Positions 1 through 8,152 of a stretch of 54,477 bases of DNA are shown here, one piece after another. Position 1 is the first letter of the stretch. Every line of letters starts with the position of its first letter. This DNA is from an uncultured Succinivibrionaceae bacterium (GTDB lineage: Bacteria; Pseudomonadota; Gammaproteobacteria; Enterobacterales; Succinivibrionaceae): positions 1 to 54,477 of the forward strand of contig CALXNX010000010.1 in assembly GCA_944389865.1 (NCBI GenBank), given 5' to 3'. The notes beneath the pieces are model-generated. The model did no database searches, had not been told where the DNA came from, and worked only from the letters and a program-made list of their open reading frames with translations. Made by a program: the position numbers and the translations under genes.

Positions 1-46
1 CGATACCCCCTAAAACCTCAGATCCCTATAGTATTTCCTCTTCCTG

Positions 47-1180
47 CTATGCGGCCTCAGCCGGCGAGAAGTCCTTCATCATACCGCTGATAAAACAGCC
101 AAGCTCGCGCGCCACAGCCGTCACTGCAACGTTGCGTGATTTGCCGTGCTGTATCATGCGGTAGTACTTTCGACGCAGTCTTTCGTTGGCCTTATCGGCA
201 TAGGCTATGACTTTACTGTCATTGCCCTTTTGCCGCGCAGCAAAGGCCTTGCTCTTGTGTCCTATGAGCCCGCGGCAAATACTCTGCGCCGCTTCGACCT
301 GCTCCAATCGCACATGCGTATTCCCTGCTTTGGTTATCGGAGTGCGGCACACTGTTTCTCCGCTCGAGTCCTCTCCCGGGGTAAGGCCAACGAAAGCGGC
401 AAAGCCGGACGGTTTGGGAAAGCGGTTAAAGTCGCATACCTCTGTTATGATGCTTGTGGCGCGCTTGCGGGTAATGCCGCACAAACAAGCCAACTGCGAC
501 ACGCGGACTTCATAGGCCAGCTTATGTGACAGCTCCTCAATGCGCTCATCGAATGCTTTGATTTTTGCGCTTAACATCTGCATGGTGGCCAGATACTCAT
601 CAAGGGTTTCACGCTCCAAATCAGAAAGCGCAAGCTCACGCAATTGCTTAATATGTACTGCAGTCCATTTAGTATTCTCGTAGTGAAAGCCGTGACGAAG
701 CGCTAGTGCGTTGATTTGCTGCTTAAGTCTTTTGAGCATCTGCCGGTGGTCGTTGCGCATCCTGATGTAATCCCTCTCTGCGCAGTCTTCAGCGGTGGGA
801 ACATGCACAAATGAACAGGTGCCGTAAGCTAGATTAGTGGCAATATCCCTAGCGTCACGGCTGTCGGTTTTGACTCGCCTGCCTCCCTTCCTCACGGCCA
901 TGGTGGTTGGAGCCAAAATCTTGCATTCGATACCGATGTCCCGCAGTGCAGTGTACAGGCTAAACCCAAGACAGCCGGCCTCGTAACCAATGACAAACTC
1001 GCAGTCGTCGCCCTGCTTTTTCTTTATGGTCTTTAGGTACTTATCAACGTCACTTGCGCTGGCGCCAAACTTAGTCTCAGCAAAATAGACGATTTTGTTC
1101 CCGTGAAGCTCGGCAGCGCATGCGCTGAAGGTTGTGCTATGGACATCAAGGCCTACATAGATTATTCTGTTCTTGGTGAC
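47..1180 (-). CDS. IS110-family transposase (DEDD recombinase), no standard start codon
   Basis: This is the recombinase of an IS110-type insertion sequence. The frame runs from a TAG at 47-49 back to a TGA at 1181-1183, 377 codons, which is normal family length. The N-terminal part reads YVGLDVHSTTF, the first acidic patch of the RuvC-like DEDD domain. The middle reads KTDSRDARDIA. The C-terminal Tnp_20 part has a helix-hairpin-like ITRKRA, then GLTPGEDSSGE followed by ITKAGNTHVR, which includes the candidate nucleophilic serine. No ATG, GTG or TTG occurs in frame between the upstream TGA and a TTG at 914-916, and that TTG would remove the first catalytic Asp. The first codons read GTC ACC AAG AAC, so an original GTG or ATG may have mutated. 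A purine-rich AGGAG lies just before the TGA. The copy may be dead or use a rare start. Family assignment is strong; activity is doubtful. Confidence 0.85.
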   Translation of the reverse strand, partial: VTKNRIIYVGLDVHSTTFSACAAELHGNKIVYFAETKFGASASDVDKYLKTIKKKQGDDCEFVIGYEAGCLGFSLYTALRDIGIECKILAPTTMAVRKGGRRVKTDSRDARDIATNLAYGTCSFVHVPTAEDCAERDYIRMRNDHRQMLKRLKQQINALALRHGFHYENTKWTAVHIKQLRELALSDLERETLDEYLATMQMLSAKIKAFDERIEELSHKLAYEVRVSQLACLCGITRKRATSIITEVCDFNRFPKPSGFAAFVGLTPGEDSSGETVCRTPITKAGNTHVRLEQVEAAQSICRGLIGHKSKAFAARQKGNDSKVIAYADKANERLRRKYYRMIQHGKSRNVAVTAVARELGCFISGMMKDFSPAEAA

Positions 1181-1285
1181 TCACTCCTGTGTAATGAGGT
1201 AATCCCCTCATTTGAAATTAATGTTTAACCTTTTCAAGTATAGGGTAAATCCACGATTTTTACATAAGTGAGGGGGCACTCATAT

Positions 1286-1680
1286 TGTCTAAACAACAAT
1301 AGTGCTATTGTTGTAAGCTGCGGCGGGTTCCTGCTGCCGACCTCTTGTGAGGATCGCTTGACAGGCCATCCGGGCACATCCTGCCATTAATATGTTTTGT
1401 GCATGTCTTCCCTATAATTCAGGCCTACAAATGAACAGCCAATCAGCCAGATCAGCAGTGCTTCTTGTTGTATGCGCTTATCTTTCACTTGGCTCTATTG
1501 ATGACCCGGAGTCGGCAGCTTATCTGCCCGGGGGTGCGGGGGCGGGGAGCCTCCGCAAAAATTGTCTGGATCTGGGATTAATCCTGCAGACTTGCTCAGC
1601 AAGTCCTAAGTAGGCCGGAAATACATGGAAGACACAAATGAACAAAAATTTTTAGACAAAGTGATCACAAGGTTTAGACA
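1286..1680. repeat. 395-bp segment bounded by 9-bp inverted repeats
   Basis: TGTCTAAAC at 1286-1294 and its exact reverse complement GTTTAGACA at 1672-1680 bound a gene-free stretch. A further copy of TTTAGACA lies at about 1651-1659. Such short terminal repeats around a non-coding core suit a MITE or an internally deleted insertion sequence. Nine bases is short enough to arise by chance, and I did not identify a target-site duplication. Confidence 0.3.
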
Positions 1681-1807
1681 TTTTTAACTAATGCCGCGTA
1701 ATTCCCCTTGCGTGAGCCTGGGGATGAAAGCGGCGGGTGTCGCACTTTTTGATCATGTACAATACTCTCTAAGAATTCAGGAACGGGCTTTTTTGCTCCG
1801 ACCTGAT

Positions 1808-1898
1808 GGGGGCATTGTGGACATGCCCGTAAGTGCCCAGTAATGGGTGCTTACTAAAAGTGAGGCACCGTCTTCACGAAACCTCGCACGTAAGTGCG
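1808..1898 (+). other. Cluster of three hairpins, possible structured RNA or IS end
   Basis: Three stems follow each other. GGGCAT (1810-1815) pairs with ATGCCC (1823-1828). Immediately abutting it, GTAAGTGCCC (1829-1838) pairs with GGGTGCTTAC (1845-1854) through ten base pairs, two of them G-U wobbles in RNA. CGCAC (1885-1889) pairs with GTGCG (1894-1898) across a GTAA loop of the GNRA class. GTAAGTGC occurs twice, at 1829 and 1890. Wobble pairs and a GNRA loop favour RNA. The GTAAG...CTTAC ends alternatively recall the GTAA-starting inverted repeats of IS66-type elements. Confidence 0.4.
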
Positions 1899-2054
1899 TA
1901 GGTAGTTCATGATTGTGCTCAGAAAAAGATGGCTCTATTTATAGGATTTTTCCAGCCCCTATTTTCAACATAATCCGTTCAATCGGGCTGTTGCCTGAAA
2001 CTTAAACCGCGGCCCGTTGCTATCTGCAACCTGCATCCGGCAAATTGCAGCAAG

Positions 2055-2588
2055 TTACAGCAAACCCCGCTCCCGGGCGCGTTTTTCAATTTCACTGAAG
2101 GCTGTAATGCTGTCTGTGGTAAAGGCAGGCTGCAGGCGCAATATTTCCTCAGGGCTTAAATACATGATCCCCGAGACCTCAGAGCCCTGCCTTACCGTCA
2201 TGGCATCGCCCCGGGCCAGGAACAGATAGGCAAACAAAAATGAGCGCGGATTGTCCTTGGGATAATCAATTCGGCAAGTGCCCAAAAAAGTAAACTCAAG
2301 CCCCTGCATATCTGCGCACACTCCGATCTCCTCACTAAACTCGCGGCGAGCACTTAAGAGCGGATCCTCCCCCTGTTGCACGACCCCACCCACGCAGGCA
2401 TCGAGCTTGCCCGGGGCATAATCCTTATTTAAGGTACGTACTTCAATTAAAAAACGCCCCTCATTATTGACAAAGGCAATGTAAGAGGCCCGGTGCGGCA
2501 GGCGCTCCCGGCGCATCTGACTGCGCGACACACTGCGCACCACTTCATTGTTTTCATTTACGATATCGACCTGTTCTTCTGCAACCAT
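2055..2588 (-). CDS. Nudix hydrolase, YfcD-like
   Basis: This predicted 177-residue cytosolic protein hydrolyses a nucleoside-diphosphate-linked or similar substrate; the actual substrate cannot be read from sequence. The Nudix box is complete, a GVVQQGE segment followed seven residues later by REFSEEIGV, which matches G-x5-E-x7-REUxEExGU with the metal-binding glutamates present. The N-terminal VDIVNENNEVV and the RxxHRASYIAF segment resemble the YfcD/isopentenyl-diphosphate-isomerase-like branch. The frame is open five codons further upstream, to an ATG at 2601-2603. However, GGAGG sits eight bases before the ATG at 2586-2588, so I chose that inner start. The gene stands alone between mobile-element debris and is apparently intact. 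Confidence 0.85.
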   Translation of the reverse strand: MVAEEQVDIVNENNEVVRSVSRSQMRRERLPHRASYIAFVNNEGRFLIEVRTLNKDYAPGKLDACVGGVVQQGEDPLLSARREFSEEIGVCADMQGLEFTFLGTCRIDYPKDNPRSFLFAYLFLARGDAMTVRQGSEVSGIMYLSPEEILRLQPAFTTDSITAFSEIEKRARERGLL

Positions 2589-2752
2589 CAAGAAGCCTCC
2601 CATGAGCTTTTTATTTCTGTCCTAATGCCTGGCGCCTTCAATTCTATCATGGCAGTTGCAGGCACGAAAAAGGCAGGATGAGGGGCCCGCCATGAACTAC
2701 CTCAAGCTCACGCATGAGGAATTTCGCAATAATTAGTTAAAACCAGATGCAA

Positions 2753-4094
2753 TCAATTCTCTGAAAATTGGGCTTTGGACTGACTGCGTAGCAGGAACGT
2801 AAAAGCCCAATTTGCGCCGCCGCCTGAATCAGGTTTTAGCCGGTCACCAAAGACCAGATTCATCTCTAACAGCGCCTTCCTCCATTTAAATACCGATCTG
2901 CTCCATTCTCTGGTCGAGTTCCTTATCGCTAGCCAGATCAGCTTGAGCGCTGACTCATCAGTCGGAAACACTGTGCGAGTCTTGATTACCTTGCGTATTG
3001 AGCGGTTCAGCGCTTCTATGCAGTTTGTCGTATAGATAAGCCTCCTTACTTCAGGCCCGAAATTGAAGAAGGGTATGATCTGCCCCCAGGACCTTTCCCA
3101 TTGCGCTACTATATTGGGATAGCTCCTGCCGTATTCGCTTTGCTTAAACCGCTCCAGCTCTTCACGTGCCGCGTCCGCTGTCGGTGCCTGGTAAATGCGC
3201 CTGAGCGCTGCCATCACCCCTTTCAAATCCTTCCAGCTGACAAAGGCCGCTGAATTGCGTATGAGGTGCACTATGCACGTCTGATGGAGTGTGTCCGGGA
3301 ACACTGTCTCCAGCGCTTCAGTCATCCCTTTCAGCCCATCTGTTACTGCTATCAGAATATCCTCAACCCCGCGGTTGCGCAGCTCTGTAAACACGCTGGC
3401 CCAATATGATGCGCCTTCATTGTCATTCAGCCACAGCCCTAGTACATCCCGGCTGCCGTCTGTCTTTACGCCCAGTGCCAGATGTACGGCTTTGGATTTA
3501 ACTCCGCTGCCCGTGCGAATTTTTTACTCTTAATGCATCAAAGAATACCACCGGATAACATGCTTCCAGCGGCCGGTTCTGCCACTCTTTTACTTCCTCT
3601 AATACGCTGTCCGTTACATGACTGATAAATTCGGCGCTTACGCCTACCCCGTAGAGCTCTTCAAGATGGGCCGAGATCTCCCGCGTACTCATGCCGCGCG
3701 CATACATGCTGATGATCTTGTCATCTATGCCCTTTATGCGCCACTCCCGTTTCGGCACGATGATGGGATCAAAGCTCGCATCTCTGTCCCGTGGCACCTG
3801 CAGCTCAACTTCGCCCAGATCAGTAATGACCGTCTTTTTCGTTGTCCCGTTGCGCTTGTTGGCCTTCTGCTCCTGATCCGTTTCAGAGTCGGACTTCATC
3901 TCCAGCACGTTATTTTTCAGGTGATAGTCAAGCTCGCCCTGAAGCGAACTTTCCAGGAATTTTCTGGCACATTGTTTAACGAACTCCGAAAGATCGTCCC
4001 CAGTTAAAGCTCCTCCCCGCTGAGCCATTTTCTCAGCAACGTAGGCATCAACAGCTGAATCAAAAGCCGAAGGTGATTTTTTAATTCGAGTCAT
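2753..4094 (-). pseudogene. IS256-family transposase, frameshifted
   Basis: This is the mutator-type transposase of an IS256-like element. The first 198 codons (4094 to 3498) run into the family motif YPVVFFDALRVK and then stop after NSHGQRS. The second part, from before 3394 down to 2753, contains DGLKGMTEALETVFP, HLIRNS and TTNCIEALNRSIRKV, all characteristic of IS256 transposases. Removing one base from the run of six A's (3520-3525 on this strand) restores a continuous reading through VKIRTGSGVKSKAVHLALGV. The total of 1342 bases is a multiple of three plus one, as a single insertion predicts. I did not find matching terminal inverted repeats at both ends; the left end may be lost. Confidence 0.88.
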
Positions 4095-4467
4095 AAGTTT
4101 TCCTTAAACGGGCATAGCCCGTGTAGTTTACAGAAAATCCTTAGACACAGATTTTTTTTACATACTCGGGGTTTAAGGCATTACCACCGATAAGCAGCAT
4201 ACAAGAGCTAGGCACCTGCCTGTGCAAAAAATTAGGCGGAAGAACAGAAATAATCGGCAAGGCTGTAAGCTCCCTGATGGGATTTTAGAAATTTACAACA
4301 AGCCCCAGCCTCGCACCATATCTTAAAAAATAAAAATGCCTCAAAATGGCGTTAGAAAGCGGTTTTTAGACTTTGGCACTACTAAACCCGGGTCTATAGC
4401 CATACTGCAGCTTAAGATTGTATTTTCAGGAACAGCCAATCCTGATAGTTACGAAGGGGATAACAAC
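4095..4467. other. Gene-free stretch between IS256 remnant and epimerase pseudogene
   Basis: No gene is visible. A short perfect stem ACGGGC (4108-4113) / GCCCGT (4117-4122) lies just upstream of the transposase start and may belong to the IS end. The AAGGGG before 4468 serves as ribosome-binding site for the following gene. I see no convincing promoter. Confidence 0.4.
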
Positions 4468-5342
4468 ATGCTGCACCACCTGCAGACGGCCGATTTTTTC
4501 TTTGAGATCTCAGATTGCGGGGCACGCATCTGTGCGCTGTGCTACAGCGGACGGGATGTGCTGCAACACTGCAGCGAGATGGAGGCGCAGCAAAATCCGG
4601 ATCTGTGTGGCGGCTTTCCCCTGCTGCCGCTGGCAAACCGGGTGCAGGGCAATGCCTATGTTATTGCCGGTGAACAGGTAAACCTTCCCCTCAATGCGCC
4701 TAATGGCAGCGAATTTTTGCATGGTTTTGGCTGGCAGGAGCGCTGGCAGCTGGTAGATCTGCAGCAAAACTCAGCCCGGGCCCAACTTACCTTACTGCAT
4801 GAACATCTGCCCGGGGTATCCGGCTATGACTACCGGGCGCGGCTGTACATCAACCTGTACAAAAATCAGTTTGTCTGGGGACTGCAGCTGCAGCCGTTGA
4901 ACAACAGGGCGCGCTGGTACGGTCTGGGCTTTCACCCTTACTTTGCCGCAAGCTCACAATGCAGACTGCAATTTAAGGCTGTAGGCTATTATCCGGAAAC
5001 TACCGGACATCTGTCAGCCCCCTTTAAGTCAGAAATTCCCGCTGAATTTGACTTTTCCACTGCCAGGGCACTGCCTGCCAGGTTTATCAACCACTGCTAT
5101 CTGCTCAAGGAGCACGGCATCCGCCTGAACCGTCCAGACGGGCTTACCATCAGCATGCAAAGCCCTGCGACTACCTGATGCTCTATCAGCTGCCAAGCCA
5201 GAACTTCGTGGCTTTAGAGCCACAAAGCCATCCGGTCAGTGCCTGTACCCTGCCCGGCACTCCCGGGCTGCAGTTGCTCGATGCCAGCTCCAGCCCGCTT
5301 AAGGCTGAGCTGAAGCTGACTTTCAGCGAAAATCAGGCCTGA
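4468..5342 (+). pseudogene. Aldose 1-epimerase (GalM-like) family, frameshifted near its end
   Basis: The product belongs to the galactose-mutarotase superfamily, which interconverts alpha and beta anomers of free sugars. The ATG at 4468 follows AAGGGG by a suitable distance. The frame contains GGFPLLPLANRVQGN, the N-S-E-FLHGFGW segment with the catalytic-type histidine, and GLGFHPYF with the second conserved His region. It stops at 5176-5178 after SMQSPATT. A different frame starting at about 5166 continues as CDYLMLYQLPSQNFVALEPQSHPV, the expected C-terminal strand set, to a TGA at 5340-5342. The 875-base length (not divisible by three) fits a one-base deletion near 5150-5166. The shortened product would lose the conserved ExQ segment. 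The end overlaps the convergent gene at 5333 by ten bases. Sequencing error is the alternative. Confidence 0.8.
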
Positions 5343-5587
5343 CGGCCGCGTCCGCGCATGCCCTTGACAGCAAAACCGGCTGCAGCCATGCCCATGGCGG
5401 CTTTACCAAGCCCCCGCCCCATGCTGCCTTTGTTCTCCCCTAAGGTCTTGGCCAACGCTGACAGCCCGGCCTTAAGATCCTCGCGGTTTAACTTCAGTTC
5501 AGCACCGCTTACTGCCTTATAGGCCACAGCTCCCACCACTGCACCTGCAGCAAAGGAAAGAATCAGTAAGGGTAATTTACTGCCCAT
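5333..5587 (-). CDS. Small single-span glycine-rich membrane protein of the metal ATPase operon
   Basis: I do not recognise a characterised family. The 84 residues contain one N-terminal transmembrane segment with small-residue repeats (LILSFAAGAVVGAVAY, about 7-23), then a short amphipathic part, then a Gly/Met/Ala-rich stretch ending in RGRGRQA. The pattern resembles small DUF5132/DUF6110-type proteins that I recall as neighbours of HMA-like ATPases in anaerobes, but that match is from memory. It is the last gene of the minus-strand operon, eight bases behind the next one. A ribosome-binding AGGAGG lies before the ATG at 5585-5587. Its role could be as an accessory subunit of the ATPase. 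Confidence 0.7.
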   Translation of the reverse strand: MGSKLPLLILSFAAGAVVGAVAYKAVSGAELKLNREDLKAGLSALAKTLGENKGSMGRGLGKAAMGMAAAGFAVKGMRGRGRQA

Positions 5588-5595
5588 ATTCCCTC

Positions 5596-5895
5596 CTAAG
5601 CTCCGGCTGCGGCATCATTACCGCCCTGATGACTTGCCTTGATCTCTGCAATCAGATCCTCAAGGCGCTCCTTTTGCTCTTCCAGCTCCTCAATGGTAGG
5701 AGCAGCTGCCTCCTGTTCATCCCTGGCTGCTGCCTGTTCCTGCCCCTTACCCCAGGATGCAGCCTCACCAGCACGCTCCTTTACCTTCTGCAGCACGGAA
5801 TCAAGTTCTTCCTTGTGTGCAGCATAGTAACGGGCACCGAGGATACCGGCCACCGCGCCGGCAGCAAAAGCAAAAATATAGCTTTTATCTAACAT
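5596..5895 (-). CDS. Small membrane-anchored coiled-coil protein of the metal ATPase operon
   Basis: The 99 residues start with a transmembrane helix rich in Gly and Ala (IFAFAAGAVAGILGARYY, about 7-24). A charged helical part follows, then a predicted coiled coil (TIEELEEQKERLEDLIAEIKA, roughly 66-86). This YtxH/DUF6110-like layout is common in small envelope proteins. GGAGAAAG precedes the ATG at 5893-5895. It lies between the ATPase gene and another one-span protein, so the two may form an accessory pair at the membrane. Function is unknown. Confidence 0.7.
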   Translation of the reverse strand: MLDKSYIFAFAAGAVAGILGARYYAAHKEELDSVLQKVKERAGEAASWGKGQEQAAARDEQEAAAPTIEELEEQKERLEDLIAEIKASHQGGNDAAAGA

Positions 5896-5986
5896 TTCAT
5901 TCTTTCTCCACTGACTGAAAATTCATCAACAAAACCTGCCAGGATCCTGAGGTCTGACGCCTGCAGATCCTGGATTTAAGGGCGGC

Positions 5987-8152
5987 CTAGCGCAGTTTCT
6001 TGTCAAACAGCACCCGCCCGGAGTTCAGTACCACACCTAATGTAGAGGCATTGTGTACCACCGTAGCTGTAAGGGGACTTATCATGCCCAGAGCCCCTAA
6101 CATCATGGCAGCAGTGTTAATAGCAATGGTAGCGGTAAAGTTCTGATGCACCAGGTTCATGGTGCGCTGGCCGATGGCTATCAGTTCCGGTAATTTGAGC
6201 GGATCATCACTGTTAATGGTGACATCGGCAGATTCCATGGCAGTATCGGTGCAGCCTGTCCCCATGGCCACTCCGATATCGGCATAGGCCAGGGCCGGGG
6301 CATCATTGATCCCGTCACCTGCCATCAGTACTGAGGACACGCCCTGTTTTTTCATCACGAAATCAGCCTTGTCCTCAGGCAACACCTGTGCCTTGAAACC
6401 ATCGAGCCCCAGCGCATCAGCCGTAACCTGCGCAGCCTCCTTGCTGTCCCCGGTCAGCATCACTATCTCTTCCACCCCTCGCAGGCGCAGGCGGTTGACC
6501 GCGCGCTTGAACTCATGGCGGATAGGATCAGCAACTTCAATTACGCCGGCTAAGGATCCGTTCAGACTCACGTAAATCAGGGTGCTCATCGGCCCGGCCT
6601 TGGGCAGCTTCAAATCAAGAGCCACTCCCCTTTCACTTAAAAATACCGGTGAACCTACCAGCACACTGCCACCATTACAGCCCTCAAAGGCCGGGATCTC
6701 TGCCTCAATGCCCCTGGCAATCACGGTACGGGTGTCATCATGCGGCGGCACGCTCAGACCGCGCTTTTCCACTTCATCAAGCACGGCTGCAGCCAAAGGA
6801 TGGGTGGAGTGCATTTCAGCTGAGGCAGTCAGGCGCAGCAATGCGCTCTCACTGATGTCAGGCGAGCAGGTAATGCCCACGATGCGTGGACGTCCGGCGG
6901 TAATGGTGCCGGTCTTGTCCAGGATCACGGTATCGATATGCGATGCCCTTTCAATGAAGCTGCCGCCCTTGACCAGAATGCCGGAGGCAGCCGCCCTGCT
7001 AATGGCCGCTGAAATGGCAGTGGCGGTTGACAGCTTCAGCCCGCAGGAGAAATCAATGAAGAGCATATTGAGCACCCGCTGCAGGTCCCGGGTTGCCGCA
7101 TACACTATCACCGCACCGATAAAGGAAACCGGAACCAAGGCTCCGGCCATGCGATCGGCATAACTCTGGATCGGGGCTTGCCTGCGCTGTGCATCTTCCA
7201 CCAGCCGCACAATGCGTGAGAGCGAAGTATCTGCACCAACCTTATCTACCCGCACTGCAATTTCACCTAGGCGAATGTTGGTGCCGGCATAAACCCGCTC
7301 ACCGCTACTTTTAGCCCGCGGCGCGGATTCACCGGTAATGGCTGCCTCATCAATGGCAGCCTCGCCCCTTAGGATCTCACCGTCCACACAGATAAGCTCC
7401 CCGGAATGGAAACTTACCGTCATCCCTGGCTTAACGCTTTCAAAAGGCACCTTGACTTCACTTCCATCCGGGTTTTCCACCCAGACATCCTTGACGTTCA
7501 GGGTAGCAAGGCTCTTGATGCCGCTGCAGGCACGCTGCGCTGCCATGGCTGTCAGCATTTCAGAGAAATTGGACAGTGCCAGCAGGGTCAGGCTGGACTC
7601 TGGGCGCCCGGCAGCCACTGAGGCCAGTACTGCCGTCAAGGTTAGGGTCTCTGCATTAGGCCTTTTTTCTCTAAAGGCCTGCAACAAGCCCTCACGGATC
7701 AGGCCTGAAGCCATCCACAGTACTCCGGCACCACGCATTAAGCCGCTTGCCGCATATAAGGCAGGATTTACTTTCTTAAGCAGAGTACAGGCTGCAAATA
7801 CAGCAAGCGAGCCTAAAGCTGCGCGCTTATGTGAGCGCAGCTCCTGTTCTGGATCCTCCACTGCAGGAATCTGGGCTGATGTCCTGTCAACCGCACGCAG
7901 ATCTCCTGTGCGGGCAATCAGGGAAAACCTCCTGTTTTTCAGGGGAGCTGCTTGCTGCAGCTGTCGGCCCAGCACAGCTCTTACCGCCTGCAAAGCCTGC
8001 GCAGCATTCTCACTTTCATTAAGCCACAGGCGCAGCCTACCGTTTGCAATACTGGCCGCGCGCACGGCTGCAATGGTACGCAACCGAGCCTCCAGCCGCG
8101 CAGCCGCAGTCACCTCCAGATCAGAATTTAAGACAAAATTGTATGCTTTCAT
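5987..8152 (-). CDS. P1B-type heavy-metal-transporting ATPase with SCG in place of CPC
   Basis: This 721-residue protein is predicted to export a transition metal across the inner membrane using ATP. An N-terminal alpha/beta region of about 75 residues looks like a degenerate HMA fold without a CxxC pair. Transmembrane helices follow. The catalytic landmarks are all present: TGES at 273-276 (actuator), DKTGT at 412-416 (phosphorylated Asp), HP at 451-452 (P1B signature), TGDS at 567-570 and GDGINDAP at 612-619. The membrane metal site reads DFSCGLKLS around 369-371 instead of CPC, and the C-terminal helix has HNAST...NS. The altered motif marks a subgroup whose metal I cannot name. Its ATG overlaps the previous gene's stop (ATGA), which indicates translational coupling. 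Confidence 0.93.
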   Translation of the reverse strand: MKAYNFVLNSDLEVTAAARLEARLRTIAAVRAASIANGRLRLWLNESENAAQALQAVRAVLGRQLQQAAPLKNRRFSLIARTGDLRAVDRTSAQIPAVEDPEQELRSHKRAALGSLAVFAACTLLKKVNPALYAASGLMRGAGVLWMASGLIREGLLQAFREKRPNAETLTLTAVLASVAAGRPESSLTLLALSNFSEMLTAMAAQRACSGIKSLATLNVKDVWVENPDGSEVKVPFESVKPGMTVSFHSGELICVDGEILRGEAAIDEAAITGESAPRAKSSGERVYAGTNIRLGEIAVRVDKVGADTSLSRIVRLVEDAQRRQAPIQSYADRMAGALVPVSFIGAVIVYAATRDLQRVLNMLFIDFSCGLKLSTATAISAAISRAAASGILVKGGSFIERASHIDTVILDKTGTITAGRPRIVGITCSPDISESALLRLTASAEMHSTHPLAAAVLDEVEKRGLSVPPHDDTRTVIARGIEAEIPAFEGCNGGSVLVGSPVFLSERGVALDLKLPKAGPMSTLIYVSLNGSLAGVIEVADPIRHEFKRAVNRLRLRGVEEIVMLTGDSKEAAQVTADALGLDGFKAQVLPEDKADFVMKKQGVSSVLMAGDGINDAPALAYADIGVAMGTGCTDTAMESADVTINSDDPLKLPELIAIGQRTMNLVHQNFTATIAINTAAMMLGALGMISPLTATVVHNASTLGVVLNSGRVLFDKKLR

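Larger units (their letters stand above)
1181..2054. other. Non-coding region between IS110 transposase and Nudix gene
   Basis: I find no convincing gene in these roughly 870 bases. They include the 5' flank of the IS110 gene. In the IS110 group this flank normally encodes the bridge RNA, whereas the IS1111 group has it downstream. A near-perfect hairpin (ACAACAATAG at 1293-1302, CTATTGTTGT at 1305-1314) lies in it. A 50-codon open frame at 1691-1843 ends in PDGGIVDMPVSAQ; I do not recognise it and would not call it a gene. The right part carries the hairpin cluster described separately. The region looks like accumulated IS debris. Confidence 0.5.

Noticed and set aside
1691..1843. 50-codon open frame ending PDGGIVDMPVSAQ
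   Set aside because: Not recognised, no ribosome-binding site, and it ends inside the hairpin cluster; most likely IS debris.
2694..2738. Tiny frame MNYLKLTHEEFRNN
   Set aside because: It could be the start of a disrupted transposase, but 14 residues are not enough to support a call.
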